Shown here piece after piece: positions 50,284 to 58,591 of a stretch of DNA of 64,000 nucleotides (position 1 is its first letter; every line of letters starts with the position of its first letter). Both the position numbers and the translations under genes were made by a program. The DNA is taken from NCBI RefSeq assembly GCF_000620785.1, contig NZ_JIAI01000001.1, positions 1,302,001 through 1,366,000 of the forward strand, in the 5' to 3' direction. Origin of the DNA: Actinospineispora acaciae DSM 45401 (GTDB lineage: Bacteria > Actinomycetota > Actinomycetes > Mycobacteriales > Pseudonocardiaceae). The notes beneath the pieces were generated by a model that searched no databases, had not been told where the DNA came from, and saw nothing but the letters and a program-made list of their open reading frames with translations.

Positions 50284-51389
50284 CCAGGCACGCGGACGTC
50301 GACGTGGCTCGGGTCCATCAAGCGCTGGACGCCGTGCGCGATCCGGAGCTGGGACGACCGCTGTGCGAGCTGGGCATGCTCGGGGACGTGCGGGTCCGGC
50401 GCGGCCGGGTGCGGGTGGAGGTGCGGCTGACCACCGCGAGCTGCCCGCACACCGACGAGCTGCGGTCGGCGGTGACGACGGCGGTGTCGGGGCTGGACGG
50501 GGTCCGGGGCGTCGAGGTGTCGTTCGCGGCGATGCCGGCTCGGGAGCGAGCGGAGCTGGGCGAGCGGCTGCGGGCGGACACACCGTCGCTCGGCGGCGGC
50601 GGGCTCGGCGGCGGGCCGGCGATCTACGCGGTGGCCAGCGGCAAGGGCGGCGTCGGCAAGAGCACGGTCACCGCCAACCTGGCCGCCGCGCTCGCCGCCT
50701 CCGGGCAGCGGGTCGGCGTGCTCGACGCGGACGTCTGGGGCTACTCCATACCGAGGCTGTTCGGTGTGCGGCGCGGCCCGGTGGTGCTCGGCCAGCGGAT
50801 GTTGCCGGTGCCGGCGCACGGGGTGGCGCTGATGTCCGTCGGGTTCTTCGTCAGCGAGGACGACCCGGTGGTCTGGCGCGGGCCGATGCTGCACAAGGCG
50901 CTGTCGCAGTTCGTCACCGACACCCACTGGGGCACGCTGGACGCGCTGTTCGTGGACCTGCCGCCGGGGACCGGTGACGCCACCCTCTCGCTGCTCGAAC
51001 TGCTGCCCGACGCGGCGCTGCTGGTGGTCACCACCCCGCAGCTCGCCGCTCGCGCGGTGGCCTCCCGGGTGGTGCGGATGGTCTCCGGACAGGTCGCGGG
51101 CGTGGTGGAGAACATGAGCGCGGCCGTGTGCGGCTGCTGTGGCGAGGCCAATGCGGTCTTCGGCTCCGGCGGCGGCGCGCTGCTGGCCGAGGAGGCCGGC
51201 GTGCCGCTGCTCGGCCAGGTCCCGCTGGACGTCGAGCTGCGCGAGGCCGGGGATCGCGGCCGGCCGGTGGTGCTCGGCTCGCCGGCCGCCGCGTCCGCCC
51301 GGGAGCTGTCCCGGATCGCCACCGGGTTGCCGGCGCCGCGCCGCAAGCTGGCCGGCCGTCCGCTCCCGCTGTCGGTGGTGGGTCGGTGA
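50277..51389 (+). CDS. mrp: Mrp/ApbC-type iron-sulfur cluster carrier ATPase
   Basis: 370 residues. The N-terminal MIP18/DUF59-like domain (VHQALDAVRDPELGRPLCELGML) is followed by the deviant Walker A AVASGKGGVGKSTVTANLAAALA, GVLDADVWGYSIPRLFG, and the cluster-binding region NMSAAVCGCCGEANAVFG. Mrp proteins deliver [4Fe-4S] clusters to apo-enzymes. The start overlaps the SoeA-like stop by 7 bp and the stop forms GTGA with the next gene. Dedicated cluster delivery to the FeS-rich SoeA/SoeBC proteins is the natural reading; a second, housekeeping Mrp is expected elsewhere in the genome. Confidence 0.9.
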   Translation: MLTRHADVDVARVHQALDAVRDPELGRPLCELGMLGDVRVRRGRVRVEVRLTTASCPHTDELRSAVTTAVSGLDGVRGVEVSFAAMPARERAELGERLRADTPSLGGGGLGGGPAIYAVASGKGGVGKSTVTANLAAALAASGQRVGVLDADVWGYSIPRLFGVRRGPVVLGQRMLPVPAHGVALMSVGFFVSEDDPVVWRGPMLHKALSQFVTDTHWGTLDALFVDLPPGTGDATLSLLELLPDAALLVVTTPQLAARAVASRVVRMVSGQVAGVVENMSAAVCGCCGEANAVFGSGGGALLAEEAGVPLLGQVPLDVELREAGDRGRPVVLGSPAAASARELSRIATGLPAPRRKLAGRPLPLSVVGR

Positions 51390-51745
51390 CGCCCGATACC
51401 GACGAGGAGTTCGAGCCGGACTACCGGTTCACCCTGGCCAACGAGCGGACCTTCCTGGCCTGGCTGCGCACCGCGCTGGCCCTGCTCGCCGGTGCGGTGG
51501 CCGTCGTCCAGCTCGTCCCGGAGTTCACCGTCGCCGGCGCGCGCGACGTGCTCGGCGGGCTGCTGGCGCTGATGAGCCTGGTGGCCGCCGGCGCGGGCCT
51601 GCGCCGCTGGACCCGGGTGGACCACGCCATCCGCCGAGGCCTGCCGCTGCCCTGCCTGCGGGTGCCCCGGGTGCTCACCGCCGGGTTCATGCTGATCGCG
51701 CTGCTCGCGCTGGCCCTGCTCATCGCCGGGCTGGTCTCCCGATGA
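51386..51745 (+). CDS. DUF202 membrane protein (YidH-like), first of a pair
   Basis: 119 residues: DYRFTLANERTFLAWLRTALALLAGAVAV is the DUF202 signature; three helices follow in all. The start is GTG 51386 within the mrp stop (GTGA); the 3' end overlaps the next gene (ATGA). The function of DUF202 proteins is unknown. A fixed place behind soe-like genes might suggest assembly or transport, for example of sulfite or sulfate, but that is speculation. Confidence 0.82.
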   Translation: MTPDTDEEFEPDYRFTLANERTFLAWLRTALALLAGAVAVVQLVPEFTVAGARDVLGGLLALMSLVAAGAGLRRWTRVDHAIRRGLPLPCLRVPRVLTAGFMLIALLALALLIAGLVSR

Positions 51746-52068
51746 CCCCGCGCCGCGACGCCACCGACGGCCTGCAGCCCGAGCGAACCGCCCTGGCCTG
51801 GAGCCGCACCTCCCTGGGCAGCCTCACCGGCGGGGCGCTGCTGCTGCTGCGCCACATCGAGCACTACCACGGCCCGCTGCGGCTGCTGCCCGCCGTGATG
51901 GCGCTGGTCATCGCCGCGGCCGCGTACGCGATCGGCCAGCGCCGCCTCACCGCCCTGCGCTCCCGCCCGCTGCCGTCTTCGCGGTCGATCCGCCGGCAGG
52001 TGCTCGCGCTCGGCTGGGCCGTCATCGCGCTCACGGTGGTGACGTCAGTGGTCCTCGGCGTCTCCTGA
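51742..52068 (+). CDS. DUF202 membrane protein, second of a pair
   Basis: 108 residues with LQPERTALAWSRTSLGSLTGGALLLLRHI, the DUF202 pattern, and about three helices. The ATG at 51742 overlaps the preceding stop. It is the last gene of the soe-like operon, overlapping the convergent flavin monooxygenase by 24 bp. Paired DUF202 genes are common in actinobacteria and may form a hetero-oligomer. Confidence 0.8.
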   Translation: MTPRRDATDGLQPERTALAWSRTSLGSLTGGALLLLRHIEHYHGPLRLLPAVMALVIAAAAYAIGQRRLTALRSRPLPSSRSIRRQVLALGWAVIALTVVTSVVLGVS

Positions 52069-53661
52069 GTCCCGCGAGAGAACCCGGCCGAGGACGGCGG
52101 GGAGCCCTTGAGGGTCGAGCGTGGCGGCGCGCCAGCAGACGAACCCATCCGGCCGCACCAGCACCGCGCCGTCTGGCCCGATCCCGGCGAGGTCGAGGAA
52201 CCTTCGCTCCGGGTCGCCGAGGGCGTCGGCGTCGGGCTCGTCGAGAACCTGGTAGGCACGCACCGGGACGTCGAGTGCCGAGGCAGCGCCCAGCCATTGC
52301 CGTCCTTGCGGGCCGGTGAGCAGCAGCCAGTCCGGCCCGGCCAGGTCGGTGGTGGACACCCGGGTGCCGTTGGACACCAGCCAGTGGTGCGGCATCCGGT
52401 AACCCGGTCGTGCCTCGTCCCGGTAGACGTCGAGGTCGTCATCCCGTTCGCCGGTGATGACCGCCGAGGAGCGGTACCCGTAGAACATCATCGCGCGCAG
52501 GTAGGCCTCGAACTCCCCCAGCTGGGCGTGCAGGCGTGGCCGGTCGGATGCGCCGATGCCCACGCCGAGGGTGCCCACCCGGGAGATGTCCACGGACGCC
52601 GTCGCGGCCAGCCGCCGCTCGGCCTCGTAGCTGTCCAGCAACGCGGGTCCGGCGTGGCCGCGCAGCACGGCCGCGAGCTTCCAGGCCAGGTTGTGGCCGT
52701 CCTGGATGCCGGTGTTCATCCCGAGGCCCCCGGCGGAGGTCTGGACGTGCGCGGCGTCGCCGGCGAGGAACACCCGGCCCCGCCGGAACGCGGACGCGAT
52801 GCCGAGCGTCGCCTCCCAGGTGTTCGCCGCGAGCAGCTCGATCGACACCGCCGGGTCCCCGATCGCGGCACGCACCAGCCGGACGGTCCGCTCGCGGGTC
52901 AGCGGCTCGGGATGTTCCGGCTTGCCGGGGTAGCTCATGATGTGCGTCGTCCACAGGTCGTCGCCGTTGAGCGAACCGATCGCCGCGTACACGTCGTCGT
53001 TGCGTACGAAACAGAACCGGGCCTCCCGTTCGTAGCGCGGGTCGGCGATGCTGGCGCGGTAGAACGCGGTGTGCACGGTCCCGGCCACCTCGCGGTCGGG
53101 CATGGTGAGCCCGAGCCGGGAGCGGACCGTGCTGTTGGCGCCGTCCGCGGCGACGAGGTAGGCGCAGGTGATCTCGCGGCGTTCGCCGCCGGCGTCGACC
53201 AGCGTGGCCCGAACCCGCCGGTCGTCGGCGTCGACGCCGACCAGGTCCGTGTCGAAGCGCACCTCACCACCGCGAGCGAGGATCTCCGACAGGAGCAGCC
53301 GCTCGATCCGGTCGCTGGTCACCATCAGGCGCGGAGCCGGGGTGCAGGACATCACCCGCTCGACGAAGCGCGCGGGCAGCCGGCTCCGGTCGAGCACGTC
53401 GCCCACGCCGCGGTCCTTGAGCACCCACAGGTAAGGGTTGCGCGGCCGCCACCCGACGCGGTCCAAGTCGCCCGCCAACCCCCCGGCACGGAACAGCTCG
53501 ACCGTGCGCGCGCTGGAGTTCGCCCTCGGGTGCTGCCCGGTGCCACCGCGCCGTTCCACGACGAGCGGCCGAACCCCCTGCGTGGCCAGGAAGAACGCCG
53601 TGGACAACCCGACCGGCCCGCCACCCACCACCAGCACCGGGACGTCATGCGTGTCGCTCAT
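52045..53661 (-). CDS. Class A FAD-dependent aromatic monooxygenase
   Basis: 538 residues of the PHBH/TetX-like family: the N-terminal VPVLVVGGGPVGLSTAFFLATQG, the DG motif in YLVAADGANSTVRSRLG, GRVFLAGDAAHVQTSAGGLGMNTGIQDGHNLAWKL, and a C-terminal thioredoxin-like domain from about residue 400 (PGYRMPHHWL). Enzymes of this group (MhpA, PgaE, rifampicin monooxygenase) hydroxylate phenolic compounds or antibiotics with NAD(P)H. ATG 53661 is used; the start 15 bp upstream is less likely. It is divergent from the MerR regulator with a palindrome between. Confidence 0.88.
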   Translation of the reverse strand: MSDTHDVPVLVVGGGPVGLSTAFFLATQGVRPLVVERRGGTGQHPRANSSARTVELFRAGGLAGDLDRVGWRPRNPYLWVLKDRGVGDVLDRSRLPARFVERVMSCTPAPRLMVTSDRIERLLLSEILARGGEVRFDTDLVGVDADDRRVRATLVDAGGERREITCAYLVAADGANSTVRSRLGLTMPDREVAGTVHTAFYRASIADPRYEREARFCFVRNDDVYAAIGSLNGDDLWTTHIMSYPGKPEHPEPLTRERTVRLVRAAIGDPAVSIELLAANTWEATLGIASAFRRGRVFLAGDAAHVQTSAGGLGMNTGIQDGHNLAWKLAAVLRGHAGPALLDSYEAERRLAATASVDISRVGTLGVGIGASDRPRLHAQLGEFEAYLRAMMFYGYRSSAVITGERDDDLDVYRDEARPGYRMPHHWLVSNGTRVSTTDLAGPDWLLLTGPQGRQWLGAASALDVPVRAYQVLDEPDADALGDPERRFLDLAGIGPDGAVLVRPDGFVCWRAATLDPQGLPAVLGRVLSRDSGDAEDH

Positions 53662-53677
53662 GCCCGGATCGTGCACG

Positions 53678-53693
53678 CTGAAGCCGACTTCAG
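53678..53693. promoter_or_regulatory. Perfect palindrome, candidate MerR operator
   Basis: CTGAAG-CCGA-CTTCAG is a 16-bp perfect inverted repeat in the 36-bp gap between the divergent monooxygenase (start 53661) and MerR gene (start 53698). MerR-family sites are typically such palindromes between promoter elements. It lies 5 bp before the MerR ATG, fitting autorepression. Confidence 0.6.
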
Positions 53694-53697
53694 TTCA

Positions 53698-54123
53698 ATG
53701 GGCGATGTGACAGACCGGCGTTTCTCGATCAGCTTCGTGGCCCGACGCTTCGGCATGCGCGTGTCCGCCCTGCGCTACTACGACCGGATCGGCCTGTTGA
53801 AGCCCGCCGAGCGCAGGGGAAACGTCCGCTACTACGACCGCGTGGAGCTACGCCGGCTTGCGCTCATCCACCGGCTGCATCGGCAGGGCATGGTCAGCCT
53901 CGCCGACACGGCGGCGCTGCTCTCCAGGGGGCCGGCCTGGCACGACGTCCTGCGCTCGTCCGCCGGGGAGCTTCGACGCCGGATCGAGGAGATGCAGGCC
54001 GCCCACCGGACCTTGGAGCACCTCCTCCAATGCCCCGGTCGCGACCCCATCCGCGACTGCCCGTACCTGCACGAGGAGTTCGAAACCGAGGTCGACGCCG
54101 CCCTCGCCGCCCAGCGCGGCTAG
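53698..54123 (+). CDS. MerR-family regulator
   Basis: 141 residues: SISFVARRFGMRVSALRYYDRIGLLKPAERRGNVRYYDRVELRRLALIHRLHRQGM is a standard MerR HTH, followed by a dimerisation coiled coil (SAGELRRRIEEMQAAHRTLEHLL). The C-terminus holds CPGRDPIRDCPYL, two spaced cysteines as in the YwnD/CueR-like group that ends with a Cys pair. ATG 53698 (or GTG 53707) starts the protein. It presumably controls the divergent monooxygenase. Confidence 0.9.
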   Translation: MGDVTDRRFSISFVARRFGMRVSALRYYDRIGLLKPAERRGNVRYYDRVELRRLALIHRLHRQGMVSLADTAALLSRGPAWHDVLRSSAGELRRRIEEMQAAHRTLEHLLQCPGRDPIRDCPYLHEEFETEVDAALAAQRG

Positions 54124-55004
54124 GCCACTCGACGGATGGAGCCCTCGGGCGGGTCCCGCACGGCGCCGGGGTGCAAGATCGCCGCGATCGCCTCGACGCC
54201 GTCGACCAGGCGGGGACCGGGGCGCACCACTATCGCGTCGGCGTCGATCGCCCACACCTCGGCGTCGGGGAACCGTCCAGCGACCGCTCGGGCCTGCTCG
54301 GCCGCGCCGTCGAGGCGGAACCCACAAGGCGCGACGAGCACGACATCCGGCGCCGCGGAGGTGAACTCCCGCCAGGTGGTCCGCTCCGAACGGTCGCCGG
54401 GGCGCGCGGCGACCGGTTCGCCCCCGGCGCGGACGACCAGATCGGGGATCCAGTGCCCGGCGGTGAACGGTGGGTCGGTCCACTCCAGCACCGCGACCCG
54501 TGGCCGGGTCCGCCCGGCGACCGCCTCGGTCACCGCCGCCAGCCGCTCGGCCAGGCTCGCCACCAGCGCCTCGGCCCGGTCCGGCACCCCGGTGGCGGAT
54601 CCCACCGCGCGGATGGTGTCCAGCACCTCGTCGAGGGTGTGTGGATCGAGCGACAACACCTCGGCGTCGCAGCCGAGGTAGCTCAGCGCGTCGGTGACCC
54701 GGTCCGACGGCAGCGCGCACACCCGGCACAGGTCCTGAGCCAGGATCAGCTGTGGGTCCAGCCCGGCGAGGGCGTCGGCGTGCAACGTGTAGAGGTCGGC
54801 GCCGGCGGCCAGCCGCGTCCTGACGTACTCGTCGATCTCGCCGGGGCTCATCCCACGGGTGTCCCCGCCGCCGACCACGACCGCCTTGTCCAGCCGCGCC
54901 GACGCCGGCTCGTCACACTCGAACGTGACCCCGACCAGCTCGGAGTCCACACCCAACGCGTAGACGATCTCCGTCGCGGACGGCAGCAGCGACACCACCC
55001 GCAT
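54120..55004 (-). CDS. BtuF-like cobalamin/metal-binding protein without signal peptide
   Basis: 294 residues from ATG 55004 (MRVVSLLPSATEIVYALG). It has the helical-backbone fold of class III periplasmic binding proteins: LVGVTFECDEPASARLDKA, ADLYTLHADALAGLDPQLILAQ and CRVCALPSDRV. It begins directly at the first beta strand with no signal peptide or lipobox, unlike true BtuF, so a cytoplasmic cofactor-binding role is likely. No ABC transporter genes are adjacent. It ends in a CTAG overlap with merR. A long hairpin lies upstream. Confidence 0.78.
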   Translation of the reverse strand: MRVVSLLPSATEIVYALGVDSELVGVTFECDEPASARLDKAVVVGGGDTRGMSPGEIDEYVRTRLAAGADLYTLHADALAGLDPQLILAQDLCRVCALPSDRVTDALSYLGCDAEVLSLDPHTLDEVLDTIRAVGSATGVPDRAEALVASLAERLAAVTEAVAGRTRPRVAVLEWTDPPFTAGHWIPDLVVRAGGEPVAARPGDRSERTTWREFTSAAPDVVLVAPCGFRLDGAAEQARAVAGRFPDAEVWAIDADAIVVRPGPRLVDGVEAIAAILHPGAVRDPPEGSIRRVA

Positions 55005-55023
55005 GGCCACCATCGTGCCGGCC

Positions 55024-55075
55024 CAACCCGTGAGTGGCTAGGGCCGTCATAGCGGCCCCAGCCACTCACGGGTTG
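55024..55075. terminator. Long near-perfect hairpin between btuF-like and gntR
   Basis: The arms at 55024-55039 and 55060-55075 are perfectly complementary over 16 bp (beginning CAACCCGTGAGTGG). After one mismatch the inner arms GGGCCG and CGGCCC pair around the loop TCATAG. This 22-bp-plus stem lies 12 bp downstream of the gntR stop and 19 bp upstream of the btuF-like start, so it probably ends the gntR message. There is no U-tract. Confidence 0.65.
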
Positions 55076-55087
55076 CCCGGGTGCGCG

Positions 55088-55831
55088 TCAGCGGGCCTGG
55101 CGCACCAGGACGGCCGGGGCGCCGCTGGGGAACAGGTACTTCGCCGTCAGCACCGGGGTGTCCCCGGCCGTGACGACCTGGGTGGCGAGGACGACGGGCG
55201 TGTCCGGGGGCCGGCCGAACGTCGTGCCCCGGCGGCTGCCCAGGATGGTGGCCGTCAGCATGCTGGTAGCGCGCAGCGGCAGCCCCGGCAGGTTCGTCAC
55301 GATCGCGTGCAGCATGGTGTGCGGCGCCGACTCCGCGTCGTCCAGGATCCGAGGCAGGTCGGGGTCGACGCCGGCGAGCGCGTCGTCGTGCAGGCTCCAC
55401 TCCTCGGCGAGGCAGGCGGGCACGCCGTCGGCGTCCACCACGCTCTCCCAGAACCTGACCTCGCGGCTGGCCGGCACCGGCAGGTGGCGCAGGACCAGGT
55501 CGGTGGGCTCCTCCACCCCGCGCTGGAGCGGTCGGACCTTGCTGGTGTCGCCGCCGAGCAGCTGTTCGAGCGGCTGCAGCCGTTCGAAGCCGCGACGCAG
55601 CGCCCCGGTGCTGACGGTCCGGCCCACGCCGCGCCGGACGGTGATCACACCGTCCTCCTGGAGCAGGATCAACGCCTCCCGCAGGGCCGGCCGGCTGACC
55701 CCGAGCGCGGCGGCGAGCGCCGGCTCGGTGGGCAGCGTGGAGCCGAGCGGATAGGTCCCCGCGCGGATGCCGTCCACGATCCGCTCGTAGAGGTCGACGA
55801 CGGGTCGCCGTCGCGGTCCCTGGACCGGCAT
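55088..55831 (-). CDS. GntR/HutC-family regulator with UTRA domain
   Basis: 247 residues: GntR winged helix PVVDLYERIVDGIRAGTYPLGSTLPTEPALAAALGVSRPALREALILLQEDGVITVRRGVGRTV, then a UTRA ligand domain with PASREVRFWESVVDADGVPACLAEEWSL and YLFPSGAPAVLVRQ. HutC-type regulators release DNA on binding a small metabolite. It is divergent from the MFS/deaminase operon, with two matching palindromes in the gap. Confidence 0.9.
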   Translation of the reverse strand: MPVQGPRRRPVVDLYERIVDGIRAGTYPLGSTLPTEPALAAALGVSRPALREALILLQEDGVITVRRGVGRTVSTGALRRGFERLQPLEQLLGGDTSKVRPLQRGVEEPTDLVLRHLPVPASREVRFWESVVDADGVPACLAEEWSLHDDALAGVDPDLPRILDDAESAPHTMLHAIVTNLPGLPLRATSMLTATILGSRRGTTFGRPPDTPVVLATQVVTAGDTPVLTAKYLFPSGAPAVLVRQAR

Positions 55832-55852
55832 CTCTCCCCCTTTGACGTGATG

Positions 55853-55952
55853 CTGTCAGACAAGCTGCGGCGGCGGTGTAGGACATCAAGCCTTGACCAG
55901 CGTGCCAATCGTAGACCATCATCGGCCCGGTCGGTGCTACTTGTCAGACAAG
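55853..55952. promoter_or_regulatory. Two copies of a GntR-type operator
   Basis: CTGTCAGACAAG (55853-55864) and CTTGTCAGACAAG (55940-55952) share the 11-mer TGTCAGACAAG; the second is a perfect palindrome CTTGT-CAG-ACAAG. They lie about 22 bp from the gntR start and 31 bp from the MFS start, one at each divergent promoter, 88 bp apart. Confidence 0.65.
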
Positions 55953-55982
55953 CTCGGTCCACATCGAGGTGGAGGCTCTGAG

Positions 55983-57389
55983 ATGGCGGTTCCCCAGGCG
56001 TCCACCACCGGGTCGTCGACGCGGGAGGGCGGCGGGCTGGTCCTGGCCCTGGTGCTGGCCGTCGCGGCGTTCGACATCAACTCCACGATGCTGGCGCCGG
56101 CGCTGCCCGACGTGGCGGACCGGCTGCACACGACCAGCGGCCTGGTCGGCCTCTCCCAGACGCTGTTCTTCCTGCTCGCGGCCGTGGGTCAGGTGACCAT
56201 CGCGCGACTGAGCGACTACCTGGGACGGCGCCGGCTGCTGTTGTTCGCGGTGACCGTGCTGATCGTGGGCGAGGCGGCCTGCGTGCTCGCGCCGAACATC
56301 ACCGTGTTCCTCATCGGGCGGTCGCTGCAAGGCATCTCCGCGGCCACGTACACGCTGGCGTATCTGATCATGCGCGAGACGCTGTCGCCGGAGCGGTTCG
56401 GGCGCGGCATCGGCATCGTCACCGCCGTCGGGGGCGGCATCGCCGGCATCGACGTGATCATCGCCGGCTGGGTGGCCGACCACATCGGCTTCCGGGGGAT
56501 CTTCGTGGCCACCTTGGTGGTCACCGTGATCGCGCTGGTCGCGGTGTACCTGCGGGTGCCGGACACGCGCGCGAACGGCGGCGGCACGATGGACTGGGCG
56601 GGCGCGGCCTGCCTGGGGGTCGGGCTCAGCGGTCTGCTGCTCGCGCTCAACCAGGGCGCGGCGTGGGGCTGGTCGTCCCCGTTCACCCTCGCCCTGCTGG
56701 CCGTCGGGGTGCTCGGGCTCGTCGCGTTCCCGGTCGTCGAGAAGCGCGTCCGCAATCCCGTGATCGACACCGCGTCGCTGGCCTCGCGCCAGGTCTGGCC
56801 GCTGCTGGCGACCACGACGTTCCTGCTCGCCGGTGTGTTCGGCATGCTGAACTTCACGATCCCGCTGCTGACCCAGGCGTCGGGCGGGTACGGGCTGTCG
56901 GCGACCGCGTCGGCGCTGCTGTTCCTGACGCCCGCCTCGCTGCTCGGCGTGATCGCCGCGCCGATCGCCGGGCACTTCGGGCCGAGGGTCGGCTGGCTGC
57001 GTTCGGTGCGGATCGGCGCGGTCGGCACCGCCGTCGCGTTCGTCCCGCTGGCGCTGTTCGCGGGGTCGCCGTGGGTCGCGGGCCTGGCGTTGGCGGCGTT
57101 CGGGATCACCTTCACCGGTTACAGCCAGACCGCGCTGACCGGCCTGTCGGTGGAGGCCGCGCCCGCCGACAAGCCGGGCTCGGTGCCGGGCATCAACGGC
57201 GCCTGCTTCGGGCTGGGCGCCTCGCTGGGCATCGCGGTGGCGGCCAACATGGTCTCCGCTCTGGCCGGCGACGGCCCGCCGAGCTTTGCCGCGCTCCAGG
57301 CGGCGGTGTGGTGTTCCGGGGGCTTCGTCGTCCTCGGCGTGCTGGCCAGCCTGCTGACCACCCAACCATGTCGACGAGAGGTTCGATGA
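55983..57389 (+). CDS. MFS transporter (DHA2-like, 14 helices)
   Basis: 468 residues: FDINSTMLAPALPDVADRLHTTSGLVGLSQTLF at the first helix, ARLSDYLGRRRLLLFAV between helices 2 and 3, GRSLQGISAATYTLAYLIM in helix 4. Length and helix pattern fit the DHA2/EmrB group. ATG 55983 (MAVPQAST) is chosen because the frame upstream crosses the operator. The stop overlaps the amidohydrolase start, implying joint uptake and hydrolysis of one substrate. Confidence 0.85.
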   Translation: MAVPQASTTGSSTREGGGLVLALVLAVAAFDINSTMLAPALPDVADRLHTTSGLVGLSQTLFFLLAAVGQVTIARLSDYLGRRRLLLFAVTVLIVGEAACVLAPNITVFLIGRSLQGISAATYTLAYLIMRETLSPERFGRGIGIVTAVGGGIAGIDVIIAGWVADHIGFRGIFVATLVVTVIALVAVYLRVPDTRANGGGTMDWAGAACLGVGLSGLLLALNQGAAWGWSSPFTLALLAVGVLGLVAFPVVEKRVRNPVIDTASLASRQVWPLLATTTFLLAGVFGMLNFTIPLLTQASGGYGLSATASALLFLTPASLLGVIAAPIAGHFGPRVGWLRSVRIGAVGTAVAFVPLALFAGSPWVAGLALAAFGITFTGYSQTALTGLSVEAAPADKPGSVPGINGACFGLGASLGIAVAANMVSALAGDGPPSFAALQAAVWCSGGFVVLGVLASLLTTQPCRREVR

Positions 57390-58591
57390 TGTCGCGCATC
57401 CTTCTGACGAACGCCCGGGTGAACGGCGCCGAGCAGGCGGGCACGATCGCCGTGCGGGACGGCGTGGTCGAGTCGGTGACCGACCTGCCGCCCGCGCCGC
57501 AACCCGGTGACCGGGTGGTGGACCTCGGCGGGCAGATCGTGCTGCCGGGGTTCGTCGACGGGCACTGCCACGCCGACAAGTCGCTCTGGGGCGAGCCGTG
57601 GGTGCGGCGGACCTCCGAGGTGGTCTCCATGGAGCAGATGTTCGAGGACACCGTCGCCCAGTGGGCCGCCACCACGACCCCCGTCGCGACGCGAGCCCGG
57701 GCGTTCCTCGACGAGTGCGTCGCGTTCGGCTCCACGACGATCCGCACGTTCGTCGACGTCGCGCCGGAGATCGGGCTGTCCGGCATCGAGGGCCTGCTCG
57801 AGGTCCGCGAGGACATGCGCGGTCTGACCGACCTGAGCATCGTCGCGTTCCCGCAGCTCGGCCTGTTGCGCCGGCCGGGCACCGACGCGCTGCTGGAGGA
57901 GGCGCTCAAGCTCGGCGTCGACGCCGTCGGCGGCCTGGACCCCGCCGGCATCGACGGCGACGCGCTGGCGCAGCTCGACATCGTCTTCGGGCTGGCCGAG
58001 CGGTACGGCGTCGCGGTCGACTTCCACATGCACGAGGACGGCGAGCTGGGCTGGTGGCTGATCCGCCGGATCGCCGAGCGCACCAGGGCGCTGGGGATGG
58101 CCGGCAAGGTCAGCCTCTGCGACGTGTTCAGCCTCGCCGACCCGACGCCCGAGCGGCTGCACGAGATGGGCACCACGCTGGCCGACGCCGGCATCGCCGT
58201 GGCCGTCGGGGTGCACGGGCTGCTGCCGGTGCCGGACGTGCGGACGCTGCACCGGCTCGGCGTGTCGATGTGCCTCGGCTCGGACTCCTCGCGCAGCCTC
58301 TGGTCGCCATGGGGCGACGGCGACATCCTGTCCAGGGCGATGTTCATGGCGTACAAGTGCTACTTCCGCCGCGACGAGGACCTGGAGTTCGCCCTCGACA
58401 TGGCGACCACCCTGGGCCGGGAGGCGTTCGGGCTGCCGTCGGTCGAACCGCGCGCCGGCGATCCCGCCGACCTGGTCGCGCTGCCCGGCGAGGCGCTCGG
58501 CGAGATCGTGGTCTGCCCGCCCAGGCGCGGCCTGGTCATGAAGGCCGGACGGATCGTGGCCAGGAACGGAGCCCTGGTCAACAGCGAATGA
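57386..58591 (+). CDS. Cytosine deaminase-like amidohydrolase
   Basis: 401 residues (ATG 57386 or 57389). Metal ligands are seen in LPGFVDGHCHADKSLWGEPW (HxH), VAVDFHMHEDGELGWWL and MCLGSDSSRSLWSPWGDGD; helper regions are LSIVAFPQLGLLRRPG and GKVSLCDVFSLAD. This is the CodA / N-isopropylammelide-type branch, acting on cyclic amidines or amides. The C-terminal beta sandwich closes with DPADLVALPGEALGEIVVC. It is co-transcribed with the MFS gene under the GntR regulator. It ends in a 14-bp overlap with the convergent APC permease. Confidence 0.88.
   Translation: MMSRILLTNARVNGAEQAGTIAVRDGVVESVTDLPPAPQPGDRVVDLGGQIVLPGFVDGHCHADKSLWGEPWVRRTSEVVSMEQMFEDTVAQWAATTTPVATRARAFLDECVAFGSTTIRTFVDVAPEIGLSGIEGLLEVREDMRGLTDLSIVAFPQLGLLRRPGTDALLEEALKLGVDAVGGLDPAGIDGDALAQLDIVFGLAERYGVAVDFHMHEDGELGWWLIRRIAERTRALGMAGKVSLCDVFSLADPTPERLHEMGTTLADAGIAVAVGVHGLLPVPDVRTLHRLGVSMCLGSDSSRSLWSPWGDGDILSRAMFMAYKCYFRRDEDLEFALDMATTLGREAFGLPSVEPRAGDPADLVALPGEALGEIVVCPPRRGLVMKAGRIVARNGALVNSE

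Noticed and set aside
47221..50583. A 1120-codon open frame on the minus strand opposite the molybdoenzyme gene
   Set aside because: It is an antisense shadow caused by very high GC: the predicted product is Arg/Pro/His-rich with no domain, and the plus strand carries conserved cysteine and cofactor motifs.
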